From NCBI GenBank assembly GCA_051744925.1, contig JBNJDM010000062.1:1-12877 (forward strand): a stretch of DNA of 12,877 nucleotides, written 5' to 3'. The notes under the pieces were generated by a model. That model did not search any database. It worked only from the letters and a program-made list of their open reading frames with translations, and was not told where the DNA came from. Below, piece by piece: positions 5,895 through 11,719 of the stretch. How positions within the stretch are numbered: position 1 is the first letter of the stretch; the number at the start of each line of letters is the position of its first letter. The DNA comes from JACKCP01 sp051744925 (GTDB taxonomy: Bacteria; Desulfobacterota; Desulfobacteria; Desulfobacterales; JACKCP01). The position numbers and the translations under genes were made by a program.

Positions 5895-7607
5895 TCAGAA
5901 TGCCACCAAGGTATCGATTGTGTCTTCAGTGATGCCTTGTTTTTCAAGTATTGGTTTGATTATTCTGTGAGAATTCGTCTTTGGGAACTCGTCCACAAAT
6001 CTTATGAAACGGGGTACTGCATATTTTGCTAGCTTGTCTTTCAGAAACAGTCTGAGGTCTTCAGCAGTAAGGCTTTGTTGATCCACAAGCTTAACTGCTG
6101 CCATGATTTCATCCTCCGCAATTTCAGAAGGAACAGCATAAACAGCAACATCCTCGACTGCAGGGTGATCCAAGATTACATGCTCCACTTCATAGGCAGA
6201 TACATTTTCTCCACCCTTTCGCATAGATTCCGTATTTCTCCCGACGAAATAGATAAAGCCGTTTTCATCCTGCCTGACTATATCACCTGTGCTTAACCAA
6301 CCATTGCCAGATTTTTTTTCGGATGCCTCATTGTTCTTGTAATATTCAACTTTGCCACTGCCCCCCTTTACTTTGAAAAGCAACTCTCCGGGGGTGTTTG
6401 CAGGAACATCCAGGCCATTGTCATCTACAATACGGGTGGCATTCCGACCGGCCGGTTTTCCGAGTGAACCAACAGGGGCAGTACCCAAATTCATGATCGA
6501 ATTGCCACCGCCATCTACAGCACTGTATATTTCGTAAATTTTTGTTCCGAATCGATTTTCAAACGCTTCCCACATGTCAGAAGGACAGGCTGAAGAGATA
6601 ACAAAACGAAGATTGTTTTTTTGATCTTCAGGACGTTCCGGCTGTTTCATCAGGATCGGTATAACAGAGCCGATCGTATTAAATACTGTCGCATTATACT
6701 GATTTACCCGTCCCCAGAAACGGTTTGCAGAAAATTTTCTTGAAAGCCCCATGGTTGCTCTGCGGGCAAGTGTCAGCGTCGTTGTCACAAAAAGCGCATT
6801 CCCGTGGCAAAGCGCCAGACAGGTGTAGTAGACATCATCCTCCTTCAACAAAACATTGGCAATGAAAGATAGAAGTCTGACATTGGTTTTTTTGTATCTG
6901 TAAACAACCCCTTTTGGCCGGCCAGTGGTTCCTGATGTATACATAATCAGACAGATATCTTCCCGATTATAGCCGATTCCGGGATTGTCCGAAGGTTGCA
7001 GGTATGCGCTGCTTAGTCGAGTGTATTTTTCTGAAATATCATAAGGTTCTGCCTCTTTTTCAATATCGTTAACAACAATATGGTCTACTTTTTCAAAGTC
7101 AGCCGAAACCATATCGATACTGCTTTGAAGCTCGGCATCTATAAAAATACAGTTGATGTCACTATGGTTTACCAGGTAAGAAAGACCGTCACCTTTCAGC
7201 TCCGGGTTTATCGGAACCAGGTAAGCCCCAATTTTCTGAACACCGAAGAAAATATCAAGAAAACGAGGAGAATTTCGCATATAGATCCCGATTCCATACC
7301 CCCTGCCGCAGCCAAGCTCCTTCAGATATGAGGCCAGGCAGTTTGCATTATGATCCATCTGACGGTACGAAAAGGATTCTTCTCTGTATAAGAGAAATGT
7401 TTTTTCAGGGACCTGCTCTGCACGGGATTCCAGAAGCTCTGCCCATGAGATATCATTTGGTTCACCGTTACGTTTTGCATTGATGTTTTTCAAAAGGCGC
7501 CCAGCCATAAGTTCTTCATACTGTGTTCTTACAAATGCTGATAATACTGCCAGCAAAAGTTTTGCTTTGTTCATTTTTTGTTTTAATGCAGAGTTATTGT
7601 TTCCCAT
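5895..7607 (-). CDS. AMP-dependent acyl-CoA synthetase/ligase (CaiC/FadD/FATP-like)
   Basis: The 570-residue protein belongs to the ANL adenylating family. The P-loop motif YTSGTTGRPKG is at 223-233, the acceptor-site motif reads YSAVDGG (361-367) in place of YGxTE, and STGD (439-442) and FVGR (454-457) are canonical. The C-terminal motif reads PKTNSHRIIK (542-551): Arg548 stands where most relatives have the adenylation Lys, with Gly before it replaced by His. An N-terminal stretch of about 50 residues, with hydrophobic segment 17-26, precedes the domain and may touch the membrane, as in very-long-chain or FATP-type ligases. The expected reaction is acid + ATP + CoA to acyl-CoA + AMP + PPi. 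It is the first gene of the operon; the ATG has GAAGG seven bases upstream. The 240-base gap to the regulator holds inverted repeats and probably the operon promoter. Substrate unknown; a hydrophobic or carnitine-like acid is possible. Confidence 0.9.
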   Translation of the reverse strand: MGNNNSALKQKMNKAKLLLAVLSAFVRTQYEELMAGRLLKNINAKRNGEPNDISWAELLESRAEQVPEKTFLLYREESFSYRQMDHNANCLASYLKELGCGRGYGIGIYMRNSPRFLDIFFGVQKIGAYLVPINPELKGDGLSYLVNHSDINCIFIDAELQSSIDMVSADFEKVDHIVVNDIEKEAEPYDISEKYTRLSSAYLQPSDNPGIGYNREDICLIMYTSGTTGRPKGVVYRYKKTNVRLLSFIANVLLKEDDVYYTCLALCHGNALFVTTTLTLARRATMGLSRKFSANRFWGRVNQYNATVFNTIGSVIPILMKQPERPEDQKNNLRFVISSACPSDMWEAFENRFGTKIYEIYSAVDGGGNSIMNLGTAPVGSLGKPAGRNATRIVDDNGLDVPANTPGELLFKVKGGSGKVEYYKNNEASEKKSGNGWLSTGDIVRQDENGFIYFVGRNTESMRKGGENVSAYEVEHVILDHPAVEDVAVYAVPSEIAEDEIMAAVKLVDQQSLTAEDLRLFLKDKLAKYAVPRFIRFVDEFPKTNSHRIIKPILEKQGITEDTIDTLVAF

Positions 7608-7639
7608 AATACTGCCTTCAAAGTTTAATTTTATTGCCG

Positions 7640-7711
7640 GACATGCGTAAGCAGCGATACACCACTACACTGCATGTCTATACAAAGAATATTCTTTATG
7701 ATGATTGTATA
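7640..7711 (-). promoter_or_regulatory. Candidate operator region of the acyl-CoA operon
   Basis: Three inverted repeats are packed into 72 bases of the 240-base gap between regulator and ligase. GACATGC (7640-7646) pairs with GCATGTC (7672-7678), TATACAA (7679-7685) pairs with TTGTATA (7705-7711), and AAAGAATATTCTTT (7684-7697) is a perfect 14-bp palindrome. They lie 33 to 104 bases upstream of the ligase start, where an operator would be expected. Which protein binds is inference; AraC proteins more often bind direct repeats. I could not place a convincing -35/-10 pair. Confidence 0.4.
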
Positions 7712-7847
7712 ATTAAACAGTAGACAGTTTTTTATGTTTTGTTGATGATCTTTACGGAAGAAAAATTGATATTTTCGGCAAACAATGAGGACATGAACTA
7801 AAAAAGAAAAAACGGCAAGAGAAGGTTTTACGATTCAGGTTCGTTTG

Positions 7848-8885
7848 CTAAATCGGTTTAATTGCAAATAATTTTTTTCGGTATTTCCCGGGCGTGGTAC
7901 CGGAAATTTTTTCAAATGCTCTGCTGAATGCACAGGTTTCACTATAACCCAGAGCATCAGAAATCTCTTCGATTGTTATCCCCGGATCATTGAGAAGATG
8001 AATCGATTGCTGAAATACATACTGGTTTCTGATTTTTCTGAAGCTGGTACCTTCATTGGATAGCTTGAGGCGTAAGGTGCGTTCACTCATATTCATTTTT
8101 CCTGCAATATCTGAAAAACTGATATTCCCTTTGTTTACCTGAAAATGGAGTGTAACCGAATCCGTTGTAAAGAGACGTGAATCTTTTCTCAGAGCTAATT
8201 CGGTCTGACACTGCTGACGGAGAAGTTCATACTTATGCGGATTTGCATCAGGAAGAGAGACACTTAATGATGATTTTTCAATTTCAACGTAGTTCTCTTT
8301 TTGGTTAAAGAGGATGTTGTCTAAAAAGAATTCACGGTATCTTGTGATATCTGTCCGGGGACTGTGTTTAAGAGATATGGCAGAGGCATTCTGTCTGAAT
8401 GTACCTAATTTTCTGGCATCAACCGCTGTTTTACCTGCAATGATATCTCTTTCCATCAAAATTGGTGCAAGGTCTTCCGGAAGGTCAAACAGGTTCTCAG
8501 CATACATGCGGATCTTTTTTCCGGAAGTCTCAAGATGAATACGATAATAGACATGGAGCAGCATTGAAAACTCTACCCAACAGGCAAAGACATCACCTAG
8601 TGTCGGGGCTGTTTCCATCATTTTACCAAGTACGCCGTGGGATCGTGAATAAAAGTATCGTCCTAATTCCCATACAGTTTCAGGGGCCGGAAGACGATCA
8701 ACCAGATTCCGAACAATCGAAAGTTCTACAGAAAGCCTGATTTCGTTTTGTGGATCAAAGCAGTCACTTTCAGTAAGACCGGTCTCATTTAAAACCGCAT
8801 CAATTTCGACACCTTTATCTGACGCAAATCGTAAATAAGGAAAAACACCGGCAATAGGGCGTATTATTTTGTTTGCAGTCTCCAC
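7848..8885 (-). CDS. AraC-family transcriptional regulator (arabinose-binding-like sensor domain)
   Basis: The 345-residue protein has an N-terminal sensor region of about 200 residues of the Arabinose_bd type (PF12625-like; LGRYFYSRSHGVLGKMMETAPTLGD region around 74-98). It ends in an AraC DNA-binding domain with two helix-turn-helix motifs: FSDIAGKMNMSERTLRLKL (257-275) and IEEISDALGYSETCAFSRAF (305-324), followed by the typical GTTPGKYRK (329-337). Regulators of this build often sense acyl-type or small carboxylic ligands and activate catabolic operons. The start is GTG at 8883-8885, with AAGGA five bases upstream; no in-frame ATG lies nearby. It is on the same strand as, and 240 bases upstream of, the acyl-CoA ligase operon, which it probably controls. 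I see no convincing terminator in the gap, so read-through into the operon is possible. Confidence 0.9.
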   Translation of the reverse strand: METANKIIRPIAGVFPYLRFASDKGVEIDAVLNETGLTESDCFDPQNEIRLSVELSIVRNLVDRLPAPETVWELGRYFYSRSHGVLGKMMETAPTLGDVFACWVEFSMLLHVYYRIHLETSGKKIRMYAENLFDLPEDLAPILMERDIIAGKTAVDARKLGTFRQNASAISLKHSPRTDITRYREFFLDNILFNQKENYVEIEKSSLSVSLPDANPHKYELLRQQCQTELALRKDSRLFTTDSVTLHFQVNKGNISFSDIAGKMNMSERTLRLKLSNEGTSFRKIRNQYVFQQSIHLLNDPGITIEEISDALGYSETCAFSRAFEKISGTTPGKYRKKLFAIKPI

Positions 8886-8918
8886 TCAAATCCTTTTTTA
8901 TAAAATCGGTTATGCTTT

Positions 8919-8948
8919 ACAATACCGTATTTAAAAAGATAATAACAA
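8919..8948 (-). promoter_or_regulatory. Candidate promoter of the AraC regulator
   Basis: On the minus strand TTGTTA (8943-8948) and TATTGT (8919-8924) are separated by 18 bases, and the -10 lies 33 bases before the GTG start. Both hexamers match sigma-70 consensus only in part. Confidence 0.3.
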
Positions 8949-8955
8949 AAACCTG

Positions 8956-8972
8956 TTGCTGTCAAGCAGCAA
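8956..8972. repeat. Short hairpin upstream of the regulator
   Basis: TTGCTG (8956-8961) and CAGCAA (8967-8972) form a 6-bp stem with a 5-base loop. On the minus strand it lies just upstream of the candidate promoter of the regulator, with AGGTTTTTG after it. It could be a weak terminator or a binding site. Confidence 0.25.
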
Positions 8973-9057
8973 ACTAAAACGCCCGGAAGCTGAAATGTCG
9001 AGTTATATCAATCTAATGATTATTTTCTTAGAATTCACTTTTTAACCTTAAAATAAG

Positions 9058-9093
9058 CAGTTTCAGCATTTTCTTCTTGCTGAAATGAAACTG
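9058..9093 (+). repeat. Nested, mutually exclusive hairpins before the transposase remnant
   Basis: CAGTTTCA (9058-9065) is complementary to TGAAACTG (9086-9093), and TTTCAGCA (9061-9068) is complementary to TGCTGAAA (9078-9085). The two 8-bp stems share left-arm bases, so either one can form. The block ends one base before the presumed transposase start at 9095. IS200/IS605-type elements carry end hairpins and translation-blocking hairpins in such positions; here that role is inference. Confidence 0.45.
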
Positions 9094-9094
9094 A

Positions 9095-9717
9095 ATGCCA
9101 AAAGCAAACAGATATTTTCTTCCAGGTCATGATGAGAAAGAACCTACAGATACCATAAAAAGGAATTTCTGCTAATATTTGATAAAGACCATGAGCAATG
9201 GAAAAGCTTGATTTATGAGGGAAAGATACAAATTTAAAACCCTGCGCTATATTGTAAATTCAAACCATATCCACTTTCTTATTCTTGATGAAATGCATGG
9301 CTTATATAGATATGAATATGGTAAGAGCCGGTGCTTTACATCATTCTTCAGAATGGAAACAGTCAGGTTATAATGAAATCCAGGAAGAAAGAATAAGGTA
9401 TTCTGTTATAGATATGGATGCTTTGAAAAATATTTTTGATTTTCCGGATACTCAAAGTTATCATAATAACTTGGTTTATGAAATTATTACAAAAATGATA
9501 TAATAGAAAAGCTTTGCGGCCAGAATTTATTGCTGTCTGAAATAAAAAGTTTATTGAAAATTTCACTGAAGATCTCAGCATAATTGCAAAGCAAAAAAAT
9601 ATTGAGAGTAAAGATAATCTTAGTTATGTTAAAAAAAATCAGCCTGTCTTTAATATTAGAGCAGAAATTACAAATAAATTTATACGGGATTTGAATCATT
9701 TATACACTGAAAAGTAG
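9095..9717 (+). pseudogene. Broken HUH (Y1, IS200-like/REP-associated) transposase gene
   Basis: Pieces of one transposase of the IS200-like Y1/REP-associated (RAYT, COG1943) family can be read in order. MPKANRYFLPGH starts at 9095. After a frame change, YHKKEFLLIFDKDHEQW (9151-9201) continues to KIQ. After an extra base near 9235, TLRYIVNSNHIHFLI follows, whose HIH (9266-9274) is the metal-binding HUH motif. After a large deletion at about 9285-9292, CMAYIDMNMVRAG (from 9294) runs to 9501. After another frame change, RPEFIAV (9517-9537), a TGA at 9538-9540, then NKKFIENF continue to the final TAG at 9715. The deletion removes roughly 50 residues, including the segment expected to hold the catalytic Tyr. 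At least five lesions mean it cannot make an active enzyme. The 72-codon frame at 9285-9503 is only its middle part. Family assignment comes from remembered motifs. Confidence 0.8.
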
Positions 9718-9755
9718 GATTTATGATAAAAATCAATCCATTTTACAACCACTTT

Positions 9756-9764
9756 TGCTATAAT
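9756..9764 (+). promoter_or_regulatory. Extended -10 promoter for the triple-repeat gene
   Basis: TGCTATAAT is a perfect extended -10 (TG-N-TATAAT). No good -35 is seen at the usual distance, as is common for extended -10 promoters. Transcription would begin near 9771, giving a leader of about 45 bases before the ATG at 9815. Confidence 0.6.
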
Positions 9765-9802
9765 TACAGATTATTGTATTTGTGCGACACAAAACTGAAC
9801 TC

Positions 9803-9808
9803 AAGGAG
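9803..9808 (+). promoter_or_regulatory. Shine-Dalgarno that sets the triple-repeat gene start
   Basis: AAGGAG lies six bases before the ATG at 9815. It falls inside the longer frame that could begin at GTG 9782, which argues against that upstream start. Confidence 0.7.
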
Positions 9809-9814
9809 AAATTA

Positions 9815-11470
9815 ATGAGACACGGTCTTGTATTTATATGCTTTTTTACAGCAGTTCTTCTGCTCAGCACTTCGGGATATTCGCAGAAAACACGTTTAAA
9901 TGAAGATATCACAGTATCTGAATTCAAAACTATTGTTATGCAGCAGGGAAAGAGCAATGTATTTCCTTTATTTAAAATCAGAAACAACGGAGATAAAACA
10001 TATACTGATATTAAACTGATTTACAGCGAGCCTGAAGGCTTGTCTTCCATGGGAAAAAAAGTAACCATCAGCCGCAGTAATAACAAATGGGCAAAGCTGA
10101 CTCTTAAACCGGGACAGGAAGTCAGATTCAATCCCAGCCTTAAAAACTATACCTACCTTTATACAGACACAGAACAGGCTGAGACTATCTATTCAAGTGA
10201 ATATTTTTTCTACTTTGGTGATAAGGAAGGCAATAACTACAAAACATCAAAGAAAAGAATAGATAACTTTGTTAAAGTAGTTCCCTTCAATAATGATATC
10301 TCCGTGACAGGATTCCAAACAATTTTAATGGAACAGGGTAAAAGCAAAGTATTTCCTGTTTTTAAAATCAAAAACAGAGGATCAAAAGAATATAACAGCA
10401 TTAAGCTTATCTACACGGCTCCTGAAGGTCTTTCAAAAAACGGTCAAAGAGTCTCAATCAGCAGAAATGATAATGACTGGGCCAGAATTTCACTAAAACC
10501 GGGTCAGGAGGTTAGATTCAATCCGAGTTTTAAAAACTATACTTATCTTTATACAGGCACAGATCAGGCCAAGACTATGTATTCTGCACAATATTATTTT
10601 TGCTTCCAGGATAAGAATGGTCATAAATATTCAACTCCAAAGAAAAGATTAGATAATTTTGTTAAAGTTGTTCCTTTTAATAATGATATTGCAGTGACAA
10701 GCTATAGGACTGTTGTAATGGAACAGGGCCAAAGCAAAGTTTTTCCTGTCTTTAAAATCAAAAACAGAGGATCAAAAGAATATAGCAACATTAAGCTTAT
10801 CTACACCACTCCTGAAGGTCTTTCAAAAAACGGTCAAAAAGTCACAATCAGCAGAAATGATAATGACTGGGCCAGAATTTCACTAAAACCGGGTCAGGAG
10901 GTTAGATTCAATCCGAGTCTTAAAAACTATACCTATCTTTCTGCAGACTCAGATCAGGCTGAGTGTATCTATTCAAGCGAATATCATTTTTCCTTCAGGG
11001 ATAAAAGCGGGCACACTTATAATACTCCAAGGTTCAGACTAAACGATTTTGTTCAGGTGGTTTCGCCGGGAAACATAGACAAAATAAAGGATTACAGCCA
11101 AAAAAACAAAGATAACAACACCTGTTCTTATACTGATTTAAAAAATAGAGGTAAAAATTCAGACTTTATAGAAATAAGAAATATGTTAAATACCGAAATC
11201 AGTAAGCTTGAAAATATAGTTCATCCAAAGCATATAACAGATCTTAAAAAAATATTAAAAAAGCTGGATAAAAATCTGAGTTTGAATAAGGCTGTTACAA
11301 AACAGGAATCTGCAAAAAAAACTAAAAATACTGATTCTCTAAAAATTCAGATTAAAAAAGATGCTGTGGGCTATGCTCTTGATATGATGAATCCTGTTAA
11401 ATCATCCAAAGAAGTAAGTGAATCACTTAACAAATTCAAAAAAACTACAGAAAAATTTGCAGGCGATTAA
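9815..11470 (+). CDS. Exported protein with three 130-residue tandem repeats
   Basis: I recognise no named family. The 551-residue product starts with a signal peptide (MRHGLVFICFF..., hydrophobic to about residue 19, probable cleavage after SGYS at 20-23). A GTG at 9782 is in frame, but the AAGGAG before 9815 and the signal peptide favour 9815. Residues 29-418 are three contiguous repeats of exactly 130 residues. Each repeat has VFPxFKIxNxG, a WAxxxLKPGQEVRFNPS core, NYTYL, and a final VVPF (VVSP in the third). The strand-like alternation with the FKIxNxG and LKPGQ turns suggests an Ig-like or CARDB-like beta sandwich; that is a fold guess. Residues 419-551 are Lys-rich and helical. It follows the dead transposase and precedes the catalase by 249 bases, with a weak terminator between, so it is probably monocistronic. 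An adhesive or binding role outside the inner membrane is plausible but unproven. Confidence 0.8.
   Translation: MRHGLVFICFFTAVLLLSTSGYSQKTRLNEDITVSEFKTIVMQQGKSNVFPLFKIRNNGDKTYTDIKLIYSEPEGLSSMGKKVTISRSNNKWAKLTLKPGQEVRFNPSLKNYTYLYTDTEQAETIYSSEYFFYFGDKEGNNYKTSKKRIDNFVKVVPFNNDISVTGFQTILMEQGKSKVFPVFKIKNRGSKEYNSIKLIYTAPEGLSKNGQRVSISRNDNDWARISLKPGQEVRFNPSFKNYTYLYTGTDQAKTMYSAQYYFCFQDKNGHKYSTPKKRLDNFVKVVPFNNDIAVTSYRTVVMEQGQSKVFPVFKIKNRGSKEYSNIKLIYTTPEGLSKNGQKVTISRNDNDWARISLKPGQEVRFNPSLKNYTYLSADSDQAECIYSSEYHFSFRDKSGHTYNTPRFRLNDFVQVVSPGNIDKIKDYSQKNKDNNTCSYTDLKNRGKNSDFIEIRNMLNTEISKLENIVHPKHITDLKKILKKLDKNLSLNKAVTKQESAKKTKNTDSLKIQIKKDAVGYALDMMNPVKSSKEVSESLNKFKKTTEKFAGD
9899..11068 (+). repeat. Three tandem 390-bp coding repeats
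   Basis: Units are 9899-10288, 10289-10678 and 10679-11068, with no insertion or deletion between them. Units 2 and 3 are the closest: 10455-10528 is identical to 10845-10918 over 74 bases, and 10361-10394 matches 10751-10784 over 34. Unit 1 is clearly more diverged. This points to an older duplication followed by a recent one, or by gene conversion between units 2 and 3. Confidence 0.9.
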
Positions 11471-11516
11471 TCTTATATTTATCTTATCAGGAATAAAAAA
11501 CTGAGATATTCTTAAC

Positions 11517-11552
11517 ATAGCGAAAAGCCTGTTATGGCTGCTATTCTTTAAA
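11517..11552 (+). terminator. Weak terminator after the triple-repeat gene
   Basis: The outer stem ATAGC (11517-11521)/GCTAT (11540-11544) and inner stem AGCC (11526-11529)/GGCT (11536-11539) enclose loop TGTTAT, with an asymmetric bulge between the stems. TTCTTT follows. It lies 47 bases after the stop codon. Confidence 0.4.
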
Positions 11553-11613
11553 AATATTTCAATAATAATTAATATTAGCAAACATTTTCTTGAATCTGAG
11601 ATCTTATTATTTT

Positions 11614-11641
11614 ATTATTGATCAGTTTCATTATCAATAAT
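11614..11641. promoter_or_regulatory. Inverted repeat upstream of the catalase gene
   Basis: ATTATTGAT (11614-11622) and ATCAATAAT (11633-11641) are perfect 9-bp arms around a 10-base spacer, 79 to 106 bases before the catalase ATG. The right arm region reads ATTATCAATAAT, itself a 5-2-5 inverted repeat resembling the AT-rich boxes of Fur/PerR-type regulators. The match to a full Fur or PerR consensus is poor, so the regulator is unknown. Confidence 0.35.
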
Positions 11642-11719
11642 CTCATCAAATTTTATTCATTTTACTCAACTTTTAAATTTAAGTCATCATTAAAGCCCAA
11701 CTAATAAGGAGGTATTGTA

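Noticed and set aside
2624..7607. Olefin (OleABCD) biosynthesis cluster
   Set aside because: A ligase, a thiolase-fold enzyme and an SDR are present. However, the thiolase has the SCP2-type His/Cys layout and an OleB-like alpha/beta hydrolase is missing, while ferredoxin and nitroreductase are foreign to that pathway.
1479..8740. Plus-strand frames opposite the operon and regulator (for example 4438-4833, 7080-7331, 8462-8740)
   Set aside because: Each lies opposite a gene with clear family motifs and shows no motif or ribosome binding site of its own.
9285..9503. Stand-alone 72-residue gene
   Set aside because: Its sequence is the middle of a transposase whose N- and C-terminal parts lie in other frames on both sides. 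It starts at a TTG in a deletion junction without a ribosome binding site.
9363..9699. Minus-strand reading frames over the transposase remnant
   Set aside because: They show no family features and arise opposite a recognisable plus-strand coding remnant in AT-rich DNA.
9899..11068. CRISPR or non-coding repeat array
   Set aside because: The units are 390 bp, in frame, contiguous and protein-coding, with no spacers.
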